Assembly: GCA_947095535.1 (NCBI GenBank)
Contig: OX352772.1
Coordinates: 32,941,445 to 33,005,444, forward strand
Source of the DNA: Poecilobothrus nobilitatus
Taxonomy: Eukaryota > Arthropoda > Insecta > Diptera > Dolichopodidae
Length of the DNA stretch: 64,000 bases
Direction of reading: 5' to 3'
In this document: piece by piece, positions 49,890-61,200 of the stretch
How the letters are laid out: every line of letters begins with the position of its first letter
Position numbering within the stretch: the first letter of the stretch is position 1
Position numbers and translations under genes: made by a program
Notes under the pieces: generated by a model
Database searches by the model: none
Told to the model about the DNA's origin: nothing
What the model saw: the letters and a program-made list of their open reading frames with translations, nothing else

Positions 49890-50345
49890 TTATACAGATG
49901 GTTCAAAATTCAGGACAAATTCAATGTATTCGAAAAAATCAAAATTCATATAATTCAATATTCAGACAATTTAAAATTCACAAGAATTTCTAAATTCTTA
50001 AAAACAAAATTCAGGGTTGATAGAATCAGAACTTTTACTTTTTTAATATTTTATTAAAAGGTCTATGAAAATTGTTAAAATAATATATATACATGTATGT
50101 AAAAAATAATTAGGAGGGATTTTAAAGTAGATTACAAAATCAAGGTTTCAATAATTTATTTAGTGGGGGTTTGAGAACTACCGCCGCTATTCAAATCTGA
50201 ATTATACGAGAAATGAAAATTTGAATTTTTTCTGAATATTTGTATGAATTAAGTCCGAATTTTCATTTTTCGGAATTTTCAAAAGTCCGAATTTTGATTT
50301 TTCTAAATTTTGAATTGTCTGAATTATATGATTATCTAAATTTTA
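49890..50345. repeat. Degenerate inverted repeat of AATTCAGACAATT-type words
   Basis: The left part (about 49895-50010) is full of AAAATTCA, TTCAGACAATTTAAAATTC and CATATAATTCAA. The right part (about 50215-50345) carries the complementary set (GAATTTTNATTTTTC, TTTTGAATTGTCTGAATTA, TATGATTATC). The two can fold on each other imperfectly. Each side is also internally repetitive. Confidence 0.5.
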
Positions 50346-50599
50346 ATTTTCTGATTATCATAATAAACCCATTAATTATATTAAATTAAAAAAAAAAATA
50401 TCTATACTCGTACATATTATATTATACAGTCTGTAACTATATAATATATAAAATTACTATATATTTTATTATTTATAATAACATTTTTATTTACTATATT
50501 ATTTACTTAATATTTTATCACTTATTAAATTATAAAAACAAATACATAAAAAATTTTATTATCTATAAATACATTACAATTTTCACTATTCATTAATAA

Positions 50600-50643
50600 T
50601 TTTTTTTTTTTTATTATTTTAATTTTCCATTTCAGGTAAGCAG
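50600..50643 (+). promoter_or_regulatory. Candidate recursive splice site (zero-length exon)
   Basis: A T-rich tract leads into TTTTCCATTTCAG, ending at 50635. It is followed at once by GTAAGCAG from 50636. The juxtaposed CAG|GTAAG is the signature of ratcheting points that split very long introns in flies. The strand agrees with the coding exon at 24309, whose intron would already be 26 kb long here. Of the AG|GT junctions with pyrimidine tracts that I noticed on the + strand, this is the best fit; others (for example 3419/3420 and 57670) have poorer donors. Confidence 0.5.
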
Positions 50644-50645
50644 AA

Positions 50646-52936
50646 AAATTTCTTCCTGTTTTCATTTTAATTATCAAATCATAATTTAATTACAAATATG
50701 TAATTAAATTTAAATAAAAATTATATGTAAGTATACGTAACGCATTTCAATTTACGTTATATAATTAATTAAACAATTTTAACATATTTATTAAAACTTT
50801 AATATTTTTTTAAAATAGAGTAATAATTTCCACATAATTAACATAAAAAAGTTCAAACAAGAATAAGATCGAAATTCCACTCTGATGATTGACGAATTTC
50901 TCAATAAAAATAGAACAATGGCGGTGGCGGCTGTCAAAAACAGTTGTAGGAACAAACAGTTATCCTACTAAGAAAATCAAAACTAAAACCTAATATGAAA
51001 ATTAAAAATTAAAAGAATTTTAAAAATTGTAAAAAAAAATTTTTGAATTACTTATCACAATTAGTAGTATGCGGTTTCTTCATAATTCATTTTTTAATTT
51101 TAATTTTATAAAGATTCACTTGTAGCTGTTTTCAACATTTTTTGTTTACTAAAGATAATCTTTCAAACACATGTCATTAGTATAAAAAAAAATTCGTGGC
51201 AAAAAAACTATTTTTCGAAAAATATTCTGATAACCGCCGTCAAATTACGACATCATTCTGAATTTATCTAAAAATTTAATTGTAATTGCATTCAATGAGG
51301 TAACAACCACGCATCTAACAAGTCACAACTTGATGGTTACTTTCTTTGTGTGCATTTGTATTGTCAACGGACATGTTTAACTTTTAAAGTAGTATTTCTA
51401 CGCTATAGCTATACTCTACGCTTTAAACACTTTAAACAACATAAAATCTCAAAATGTTAAAATACAAAAGAAATGCTTGCATTAAATGTAGTGATAATTT
51501 TTTAAGAAGTTATAGAGCATATTAGACTTGAAGTCATTGGACTTTAAAATGGAAAATTAATTTGGATCTTTTTAAAAGAATATTAATATTGGCATAATAT
51601 TGTGTATACAGATCATCATATTATACAACCTAGAAGTTTTGAAAAGAAAAGTCAAAGTCAATCATATTAAAAACCTAGAAGTCTGATAAAATGTCTGACT
51701 AAAGAGTGTTATTCGCTTCAAAAAAAATCTAAAAATGGATTTCTTATAGACTCTATATATGAAAATTATACAAGAAATTTTAAAGATTACTTAAAGAACA
51801 AATAAATTTTCCATAACAAATCCTAGAACAATTCAAGATTTTTTATGATGCAATCAATTAAATAAAAATTTGTACTTGAGGTCAACAAATATATTATTTC
51901 TGTCAAACACATATCGTAGTTGAAGAAATTTTTTTCTAATATTAAAAAATCATTTGGCGTACATAAATGATAAATTATTATGGGTGAATTTTCAGCGTAT
52001 TAAAAATCATTTCAAGCATTTTAAAAATTTTCAAATTAATTGAAACTTAAGTATTTTCCATTTTTCCAGATGCATCCATATGTGTCTAAAGAAATTCATC
52101 CCTTTGTGTATATTTCTGCAAAGATTTTATCATATGTTAATAATTTTATTGCGTGAAATTATTTCATTTGTAATATGGCGAACAAGCGATTATACAAAAG
52201 TTTAAATTATTTAACAAAACATTTTGTACAAATATTAAAAAGTATTTTTGTTTTTTTTTTCTTTAAATATAAAACGGCATTAAATTAAAAATTTTTTTTT
52301 GTATCTTTCTCTTTTTTTCTATATGCGAAGAAAAAAAATTATTACCAAACATTTTAAGAATAATTTTTTTTGTTTAAATTAAACCTATTAAATTTAATTA
52401 AAGTTTTAAAGCTTATGTATAGTCCGCAAATTATTAAATTTTTTTTTTGTAACCATTCGTTTATAATTGTAATCAATAATCGAATCAGTCTTTTTTTTGA
52501 CTTAATCAAGCAATCCAGTGTTTCTTCCAACCTATTTCATGTTTTTTTTGTTTTTTTTTTGTTTTTTTTTGTTATATATACATAGTTTGTATGTACACAA
52601 TTTTCAAAAAAAGAAAATGTTTAAAAACGCCTAATTTTTTTTTTTTTTGTTTTTATAACTTAAATACGAAATTTTGAAAAATGTTAAAAAAAAAACAAAA
52701 AAAAAAAGAATTATCGGATACAACCAGCATCATCATATCTATAGCTAATATATGTATATTATTATTGTAGATCTGATGAATCAGGCAATATATGTGTTAA
52801 TTTTACACAAAAAAAATTTTTTTTAGTTTTTTTTTTTTTAAATATTATTAAAACGCAACGTAATACCTGCAAATTATTGAATTAATTTATTACATGCTAT
52901 TTAGAAATAAAAATTTTCATTTTGGTTGATTTTCAG
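50646..52936. other. AT-rich DNA, no supported gene
   Basis: At 50921-50970 a short GC-rich word ACAATGGCGGTGGCGGCTG carries a YY1/Pho-like ATGGCGG core and an ATG with 17 open codons. No longer frame follows. The open frame at 52370-52585 is T-run derived. Confidence 0.45.
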
Positions 52937-53023
52937 TTGTCCTACGACATTATAAGTCTCATAAGGCAACAAAGAAAAACTAATGGGATATATACAGAAA
53001 AAGCTGTATTAAAGATTAGTTAA
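52937..53023 (+). other. Candidate short terminal exon
   Basis: GGTTGATTTTCAG (ending 52936) is a fair acceptor. The following phase-0 frame of 28 codons (LSYDIISLIRQQRKTNGIYT, EKAVLKIS) ends at TAA 53021-53023. Phase 1 is open for about 15 codons; phase 2 closes quickly. Composition is more balanced than in the surroundings. There is no recognisable domain and no second splice site, so a chance open frame is possible. Confidence 0.2.
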
Positions 53024-53404
53024 ATTTTGAACCGATTATATTTAGGATGATATATTTTTACTCTTCTGTGTAAAAACTATATCTGAGAAGACGTTAATTT
53101 TCATTTGTTCGTGCAGACCAAAACATTAACAAATAAAATGTTTCATAAGCCGAAATTTATTTTTTTATATTATATAATATTTCTACAATTAAAACGGTAT
53201 TCACGCTTGTTTGAGAGTATGACGATTCTTAATTAATAAAATCGTTTTTCGGAAGATGCCCTTACAGAAGGTGTATCCACACTTTCTGTAGTTGTTTTTT
53301 TTTTCTATCTGATGTGCTAAAAATTCTTTTATTATTAAATCATACTTACTCACTTTTGTCACTCATTCATCACTTACACTTTAATATATAAAAAATTTTA
53401 ATTT

Positions 53405-53578
53405 GGGTATCGGTGGCTAGTGGATAAGAGGGTATGAAATACGTTGTAAACATCAAAGGAGTGTGGGTTCAAACGCCATACAGATCGTAAGAATAATTTC
53501 CCCCTTACAACATTTACAGCCACTGAAAAGGAAAAGTTGTGTAATTTTCTTGTCACTTATATGTAAAAAAAAAAAAAT
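53405..53578 (+). mobile_element. tRNA-derived SINE, family 1, copy 6
   Basis: It starts GGGTATCGGTGGCTAGTGG with one base missing inside box A, then AAATACGTTGTAAACATC and a box B changed to GGTTCAAACGCC. The body (ATCGTAAGAATAATTTCCCC, CTTACAACATTTACAGCC, GAAAAGGAAAAGTTGTGTAA) and an A-run tail follow. It shares the TTGTCACTTATAT variant with copy 4. The minus-strand open frame at 53453-53653 is a shadow. Confidence 0.85.
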
Positions 53579-55121
53579 CTTTTTACTTCCTAAAAGATAA
53601 GAAGGATTATAAAGATTGTATTGAAAGAACAAAATAAAATGAAAAAAGATCATTAATCATTATTAAGAATCAAACTAAATTTCAATTTAACCGTATATAT
53701 ATTGTTCCGCATTCTTTAAATTCAATACGCCCATTCTATTTAGTAACACCACCTTTCTTGAACATCATTGCAAAAAAAAAAAAATAAAATTTTAATCTAA
53801 AAAATTATATAAAAAAAAAAAATATTAAAAAAAAATCTCGAGAAATAATTCCAAATCACGAAAGATTTTCATATGAAACCAATCGAAATAAAAGAGACAA
53901 CAAGTAAACAAAAAAAAACAAAACCAAAAAAAAAAAAACTTGAAATTGAAGTCTTACGTGTTTTCAAACTAGGTTTCTAGGCGTGTGAATCATAAAAGTA
54001 ATAAAAATCACTTTAAGTGCAGCTCAGTGATGAGGTTTTCCTTTGGTTTATTTTTTTCATTTTTTAACATTGGAACCTGAATAAAGTTAAAATTTAAAAA
54101 TGATAAAATAAAAAATAGATGCCTTGCGTTTTTTTTCGTTCATCTTAAGCAATCATTGTTTTTAAGTTTTCTTTAATTAATTGTAATGAAAAATTGTTCT
54201 ACATGAATATTATTATTGCACACTTTTTCTTTTCTTTTTTTTTTTCTTCCTATATTTTTTTTTGTTTTTAGTTATATGTCTGTTTCATTATTTTTATGTT
54301 TTAAAGATGAGTATGATGACCTGTTTCATTATTAATTTTATTATATTAATTGAATTACAAAATAATAATAATGAAATAATTAAATAATTTCAAAAGTTTA
54401 AAAAATAATATTTGAACTCTACAATCTAAGATTAAAAAATATTAAAATTGATATTAAAAGATTAAAGATGAAAATTTTATTAATTATTATTTTAATATAA
54501 TTAAAAGTTTTAATTAATATTCATTCGTTTTAATTTAAAATAATTTTTGAGTATATTTAAATTGATCATTCACTCTCTTATCGTGCTTTAAGAAATCTTA
54601 TGAATTGAAACAAAGTACATTATATCTATTACAAGAAGTAATTTCACTTACCAAATGATCAAAAAAAATTTTTTTGCTAGTCCACTTATATACGTATATG
54701 TATGTTATGCAAAAATTTATTGAAAATGAATTGTAATAAAAATTTTTCATGCGCAGGAAAAAGACAAAACACTAAAACTAAACTAACCTCCCAATTCTTA
54801 AATTAAGATTATAATCTTATAATCTTATAATTACAAATTATAAGAAAGTTATAAGAAATTTATATTCTGTGACAGTGTAGTGTGGTCAATAATTTAAAAG
54901 ACATTTAAAAGATTTTAGTATTCCACAGAAAAGGGTTATAAGACAAAAATAACTTAAAAAAAACTTTTAAGTTAAAAGAAATTTTTTAGCATACCTTATA
55001 AATATCTTTTAACTTCTTTAAGTTAGCAATTATCATAATTGTTCAAAATAAAAAGAATAAAAATTATATTTTCTACTCTTTATTTGAAATATTAAATTGA
55101 TTAAAATTGAATAAAATTGAA
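53579..55121. other. AT-rich DNA, nothing recognised
   Basis: Poly-A-rich at 53770-53940. The rest is AT-rich with TTATAATCTTATAAT-like short repeats near 54810-54830. No gene was seen. Confidence 0.6.
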
Positions 55122-55132
55122 ATTTGTATTTT

Positions 55133-55318
55133 TTTTGTAATGCATTTCTCTGCCACATAAATGTAGACAGAAAATTACACAGCTTTTCCTGTTCAAGCTT
55201 GGCTGTAAATGTCGTAAGGGGAAATAACTCTTACGACGTGTTTGGGGTTCGAATCCATACTCCATCTGTGTTTATAGCGTATTTTACACACTCTTACCCA
55301 CTAGGCCACCGAGGACCC
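55133..55318 (-). mobile_element. tRNA-derived SINE, family 1, copy 7 (minus strand, with target duplication)
   Basis: On the minus strand it begins GGGTCCTCGGTGGCCTAGTG with an intact box A (TGGCCTAGTGGG). Then GTGTGTAAAATACGCTATAAA, a box B with one change (GGATTCGAACCCC on the coding strand), and the standard body and T-run tail on the plus strand follow. The 11-bp direct repeat ATTTGTATTTT flanks it exactly (55122-55132 and 55319-55329). The retained target duplication suggests a fairly young insertion. The plus-strand open frame starting at 55124 is a shadow. Confidence 0.92.
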
Positions 55319-55430
55319 ATTTGTATTTTGTTTTCATAAAATACAGTTTGTTTAGGGCATTTTTTTTTATTTTAAGTGCGTAAGTATAAGAATTAAAGTA
55401 TAATTTTAAAATTTTCGTATACCTCAAATA

Positions 55431-55623
55431 AAATGCTTGGAAATAATCGAACTGCTCTCACCTTTGAACGAAGATGGACGTAGACGAAGAAAATTCAACA
55501 ATACAAGTTCATTTACGATTGCTGGTAGCATTTTAATTTTTTTGCAAGCGGATCATATCAAACCGCAGTGGGTGCGAACAATCTATAGTTAATGTTAGTC
55601 AGACCACCATTTCCAGGTGCATA
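55431..55623 (+). mobile_element. Decayed PIF/Harbinger transposase fragment
   Basis: The first frame reads CLEIIELLSPLNEDGRRRRK. Reading then shifts to VHLRLLVAF, a stop, and after another shift FFASGSYQTAVGANNL, then VSQTTISRCI. Put in order, these match the N-terminal part of Harbinger (HARBI1-like) transposases, where an L-LR-A-RF-A-GS-Q--VG block is followed by a S-S-TVSR-I helix-turn-helix-like block. At least two frameshifts and a stop show it is dead. No other part of the transposase and no terminal repeats were seen nearby. It lies about 110 bp beyond SINE copy 7. Confidence 0.72.
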
Positions 55624-58355
55624 TAACTTTTAAAAAATAATTTCTATTTTTTTTTTTTATTTTTATTATCGTAAATGAATAATAACTACTAAATTTAAAA
55701 AAAAAAAATGAATCCTATAAAATGACATTCTGTGTGTGAAGATGTCTCTGTCTTTTTTAACCTAAAAATTTTATAACACACCAAATATCTTTTACACAGA
55801 ATAGCTTTTTTCTAAAAGATTTTTTATCTTTTTAGTTATAAGATATATAAGATCTTATAGATTTCTTAATTTCAGAATCGCACCCAAGACTAAATAACTA
55901 AAAGAAAAATGCATTAGTATTAGTAAAAAAGAGTGCACTACTTCTTGTAATAGATATACTTTGATTGAAAGCCCAAAAAAATAAAAATTTAAAAATGTCT
56001 CACTCTTTTATTCTTTTAAGTTCACGAAACTAAAATAAAGAGAAAATATTAAAAATTTTCAAACAGTTTTAAAACATTATTACATTACATAAGTCATAAG
56101 TCATAACTCTTATGAATAAATAAAAAAAAGAATATATGTATTCTCTATCTAAAGATGTTATCTAAAAAGTTTACACTATTTTCTACTCTTTATATAATAC
56201 CACATGACAATAATCAGGTATATATATAATCAATCAGTTTTGGAATATGTTTCACATTGTTAAATGTTTATGTTAAATGTTTAAAACATCTTTTTAAATA
56301 AAGTCAGGATTTGTTAGCTCATTCCAACATATGCTCCATTCAAATTTATTTTCATGGTATTATATCAAGGTATTTGAAATCGATTATCAGTTTAAAAAAA
56401 TCGGTTCGGAATTTAATGATTTCTCCTTAAATAAGTATGATTATACACGTACATATATTATAAGACTTTGCAGTTAAATGATAAAATTATTTTATATAAA
56501 ACCATTTAATTCCATCCTACTAAATAAAATATTATTGGATTGTGCAAGTAAATTTATTCATTGATCTTATAGGACTATCACCAGATATCACCATTCATTA
56601 TAAAACAAAATTTCAACTTTGAATTCAGTTATCTGAAATTAATTTAGAAAAAAAATGTATAATAATTAATTTTTTTCTTATTAGTTAAAATATTTGGTTA
56701 ATTATTTTATAAAATGGGTCAAAACATCGCAACCCAAATATCTTTAGGTTTTTAGGTTTGTTAATTTTTATTTTAAAACCTTAAGTTGATTAAGTTAAAT
56801 TTTAAGTTGAAAGAGATTCTGGGAATCGTATATTCATACTTACATATATGTATTTATTACACAAACAAAAACTTTTTAATATTTTTATATGTACCATGAA
56901 TTCTGTTAATCATCTTAACCTTGATTATTTGCTTAAGAATATGATATCATCATTATTTTCAAAAATAAAAATAAATTCAGAGACTTTAGAAGTAAAACAA
57001 AAAAACAGAATCTCATTTTGTTTTAAATCTAATCATCGCTTCAAAATAAATCACTTAAAAATTGAAAAAAGTAAATACCTATTTACAAAAAAAAAAAACT
57101 TGAAAAGTCGAAAAAAAAAATCTTTTTTTAACTTATTATTGTTTTTTTTTCTGATCTTTATGACATTTTAATATTCACACTTTATAAAATCTATATGGGA
57201 TAACAAAAAAATCATTTCTTAGTGACCCTGTCTCTATATATATAATATTTATTTATGTATGTACAAAGTTGAACGTGCTCTGAATTCAAAATCAACAAGT
57301 CGGTTTTTTTTTCTTTCATGAAAATGGCACTCTAACAACAAATATCATATTTGTTTACAAAATGTATTACCAGGTACTACTTAAATTGCACTACTGATGA
57401 GGAACCAATGAAGAATGAAAAAAAGATTATTATCAAAACATTAATTTCGAAACTGAGGTTAAATTTTAACACTGAAACTGAATTTTGTGAAAAATAAAAA
57501 AAACAAACAGATAATAAATAACAAATTTACAAGCTAACCTTTACTTACCATCGACTCACATACAATAATTACAAAAATCAAGGTCATAAATGTCAAATTA
57601 ACTTGACTTATATAAAAAAAAACTACAAAAAAAAAAGTATTTAAAAAACGGATACTTTTTCATATAGGTAATAAAAAAAAAATCCGTTTTTTTGAAAATC
57701 TCTAAACAAATTTTCTTCTTTTGTAAAACTAAGCAAAAAGCCGACAGATAAGCATTAAAAATTATCTAACTGTAATTATTTCTAATAAGAAAAAAAAAAA
57801 ACTAAAAATAAAAAAAATATTTTGAATAAATTAAATAATAATAACTGATGAGCTTCTTATTGTTTGTAAAACACATTATATACATACATACATATTGTAT
57901 TGTTTTTCTTACTATTCAATTTTAACTAATTTTAAATCAATCATCACCACATTATATCGATTTTTCAAATTGAATATATGTACATACATACAATATGTGT
58001 AATTCTTTTAAGGGGTGTTAATTAAGGTGACCAGATGTTTATTAATTTTCTATCATAATTTTATTTTTCTAAAGTATAACATATGGTGACTTACAGAATT
58101 ATTTTAAGTTTTTTTTATAATTAATTTTTTTTTATATTAACTTTGTTTTATTTTGTTGCTATAATTTAGTGATTTTATGGTTTTAACTAAAATAAATTTT
58201 TAAATAACGTAACATACAAACAAACGATAAATTTTCATATACAAAAATCATTATCTTTATTATAGAAATGAAGATCGCTAAAATCAATATAAAACTACAC
58301 ATGGCCAATTGTATAAGCAGTATAAAATTAAAGTCCAAAAAAAACAACAATAAAT
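55624..58355. other. AT-rich DNA, no supported gene
   Basis: The open frame 56848-57171 is Lys/Asn/Phe-rich without support. No further coding, RNA or repeat signal was recognised. Confidence 0.55.
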
Positions 58356-58920
58356 AAAAACGAGGAAAAGTGCATTAGAGTAGACTATATCAGCTCTAGG
58401 ATAATGAATGAACATAATATATACTGCTTCCGTAAAAATTAATAATTCTTTACAAAATTTCAGATGCCTAGCTTAATTATGTTGCAATATAAGCAAGATA
58501 ACTGAACCTGCTGCTTTAGCACAATCAAATTTAACAGATGTCGCTTGCATGCAACTGGACATCTTTTCACAAAATTTCAGATACCCAGTTTCAATAAACA
58601 CTGAGTTATTTCGACAAATTGAAAGAAGTTATATGGCAGCTACTCGAAGCCGCCGGTCAAATTTACCAGATTTAAATAACGAAACTAACATTTTTTTAAA
58701 AGTGACGTAATAAAAATTTCAGAATCCTACCTCCTTTATTTTTTTGAGTTTTCATTAGGACGAAAGGCGGAGGTACGTGTCTTAATTGACTCAGAATTCG
58801 ATTCTAAACCGATTCATACATTTGGGTCTATATCTAATTCGACTTCTTTAAGGTGTCACAAACGTTATGACAAATTTATTATATTCTTAATCATATGTTC
58901 ATTCATACGGGTATAACAAT
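58356..58920 (-). mobile_element. Solo DINE-1/Helentron-like element related to the array at 1-1645
   Basis: Read on the minus strand, it starts near 58920 with TTATACCCGTATGAATGAAC. It continues ATAAATTTGTCATAACGTTTG, then TGAAAACTCAAAAAAATAAA and GGAGGTAGGATTCTGAAATT. Two copies of the array-type unit follow (TTCGAGTAGCTGCCATATAA, AACTCAGTGTTTATTGAAAC). It ends with CTACTCTAATGCACTTTTCC near 58356. The last 48 bp match the end of the left-edge array at 41 positions. So the full element has a head absent from the window's left edge, a short tandem core and a shared tail. ATACCCGTATGAA near the head has an inverted counterpart near the array's tail. Confidence 0.8.
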
Positions 58921-60480
58921 CATAATATTTATCTACAAATTTTTAATCTGACTATAATAGTTATATAAGAAGTGCAAGTAAGCAAGTAAATGGTACCTAC
59001 ATATATATGTATATGTATTCATAGAAAGTACCTACATATATGTATTCATTTTACAAAGTATTAACTGGTCACCCTAATGTTGTTATATTTTTTTTTACTT
59101 TAATTTTCAATTGTTTTTTTTTTTAACAGTCTTCATTTTCTAATTTATGTAAAAAATTGAGTAAAGTTAACTATTATTCAATTACAAAGGTCATTCGGAT
59201 TGTAGAGAAGATTCATCTAAAAAAAAAAGAATATTTCTCATTTAAAAGTTTAGATAGCTGCTAATTTTAATTAAAAAGGTTATAACATTTCAATTTTTTT
59301 TTTTTTTTTTGTTATTTTAATTGAAATATAGACGTAATTACAAAGAAAAAAAATATTATTGTTAAGATTTCTAAAAAAAAAAAGGTTAATATAAAAAATC
59401 GTGGTTAAAATTATTAAAAAGATGTTGCTAATTTAATACTGATGCTATTAAACATATAGAATTGTTTGATTAATTACTTAAAAAAAAAAAGTAAGGAATT
59501 GTTAAAAATAGTTAATACTAAAATTTTAAATAAGCAAAAGTTTGAATTGTATTTTTTCTTTTAGATGTAATTAAGATCAAAAAAAGCTGAGAAACGTACT
59601 TTGTTTGTAAACTAATATTTTTCTCAATAGTTACATTAATTCTAAAGCTAATTTAATATTTTTTTTTATTTTTATTACTATAAAGATATTAAATTATATA
59701 ATATTATAATGGATAATTATGGTTGGTATTATTTTTAATTTAATACAAAAACATGCTTTTTTCTTAATTTGTAATTTTTTTTTTTTTTTGAATTAAAATT
59801 TTTGAACTTAAATGTAATGTAATTAAATCATAATATAAAAATATATTCTTGGGAAAAACAGCCTTCTAACAATTAATGATTAAAACAGAAATCTTATGTC
59901 TTTTAGTTAAGTATCTTCAATACATTTATTTTATTTTTGTTTGGAAAAAATTCTTGGTTTAAAAGAAAATCTATAAAGAAAAAAACATTAAAAAGAAAAA
60001 TGTATAAAGTGTTGCCGAAGTTAGGAATTTCTCCATAGTCTAGCTAGCAAAATTTAGAGTATTTTTGGTAAATATAAGGACTAGGGAATTAAACATTAAA
60101 TCTAAGGGAAAAAACCAAAAAAAAATTAAGAAAATTTTTTTGAAATTTTTCTTGTAATTGAAGTTCAAAATAAAAAAACTTATATTCTTATTTTTCTTTG
60201 TTTTTATTAATTCATAAAAAATGTTATAATAATAATAATAACTTTTCTATATTTTTATATAATTAATAAAACAGAAGAACCCAAACCAAAAAGAAACATA
60301 AAATAATTGAACTATGGAATTATAGGGAATTTTTCAAGCATCATAAGGGATTTTTTAGCAAATGGATCTGGCAACACTGAACTAAGGTGTCAAATGTAGG
60401 AGTCTACAAAATAAATAAAATGAACTTGAAAAATTATGATAATAAATAAAATGTCTTGATAGTAAAAATGCCACATACGT
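58921..60480. other. AT-rich DNA, nothing recognised
   Basis: TACATATATGTATTCAT-type repeats at 58995-59050, then homopolymer-rich DNA. No gene was recognised. Confidence 0.6.
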
Positions 60481-60573
60481 CACACAGACAATAATTTGAC
60501 ATTTCGTATTACACATTCGCAAGATAGTAATACTGTGGGTGTTTTTCATTTTCTCATCAGAGCAGAGTCAGAA

Positions 60574-60708
60574 ATGTCAAGCAAAAAAATTGTGTTTCTT
60601 TTTATTCTCAGATTATCCATTTTGTGTTTCTTTTATAACTCGGAGTATGCTCAGAGCGCGATCTGTGAGCTCGTAAAAATTTCTCAGATTTCACAGAGTT
60701 GTCAATAA
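60574..60708 (+). CDS. Possible small secreted-peptide ORF (weak)
   Basis: A 44-codon frame from ATG 60574 encodes a Lys-containing start (MSSKKIV), a hydrophobic stretch FLFILRLSILCFF that could be a signal peptide core, and a short tail with two cysteines (ICELVKISQISQSCQ). The TAA stop sits inside AATAAA, a possible polyadenylation signal. An upstream in-frame ATG at 60496 would extend it to 70 codons. The region 60480-60720 is visibly less AT-rich than its surroundings. An acceptor-like CTCATCAG precedes the inner ATG. No homology is recognised; it may be chance. Confidence 0.18.
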   Translation: MSSKKIVFLFILRLSILCFFYNSEYAQSAICELVKISQISQSCQ

Positions 60709-60839
60709 ACATAACGTCAAATTAATTCAGTTATTGTATCCATCCACAATAAATTTAATTTACCCTTAAAATTATTCTAACTTTTTTTAGACTACGAAAT
60801 TTTTATGTTTGAAGTCAAATTCATAATACATATTTTTTC

Positions 60840-61200
60840 TTTTTTTCTTTTTTCCTAAGCGAGGTGGAAATCTTCCAAAGAAACCAAGAATTTCCCCTTG
60901 GTATAGTGTCAGATTCTTAATGACTAAACCCACCTTGCTCTTTAGCCAATAAAATGGGATGAAACTCTTACCTGCGAACGCAGTATATTCGCTAGGGAGT
61001 AGGGATAGGAAAGGAAAACAAATGGATAGGGAAACATTGAATTGGTATTGGGACTGTAAAGAAATAATGAATTCGCCTATTATTATTACTATTTTGCTAA
61101 CAGTGACTATAGCCGTTACAACAGTTACAACATACAGTAGTATATAACACCTTACTGCATCAGGTAATTATTGAAGGGAACCCCCACTGTCACTGTAGCA
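60840..61200. repeat. Less AT-rich island of unknown origin, repeat-like
   Basis: The stretch has mixed composition (CTAAGCGAGGTGGAAATC, CCCACCTTGCTCTTTAGCC, TTCGCTAGGGAGTAGGGATA, GGGAACCCCCACTGTCACTG) quite unlike the neighbouring AT-rich DNA, then decays into ATT repeats. A frame starting near 60856 (PKRGGNLPKKPRISPWYS) is open for about 35 codons and another runs at 60959-61147. It resembles the 3' region of an interspersed element, but there is no second copy in the window. Confidence 0.35.

Noticed and set aside
50921..50975. ATGGCGG word with 17 open codons as a gene start or Polycomb element
   Set aside because: One YY1/Pho-like core without other sites, and no donor or longer frame after the ATG, is too little support.
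55124..55339. Plus-strand 71-codon frame
   Set aside because: It is the complement of SINE copy 7 including its target duplications.
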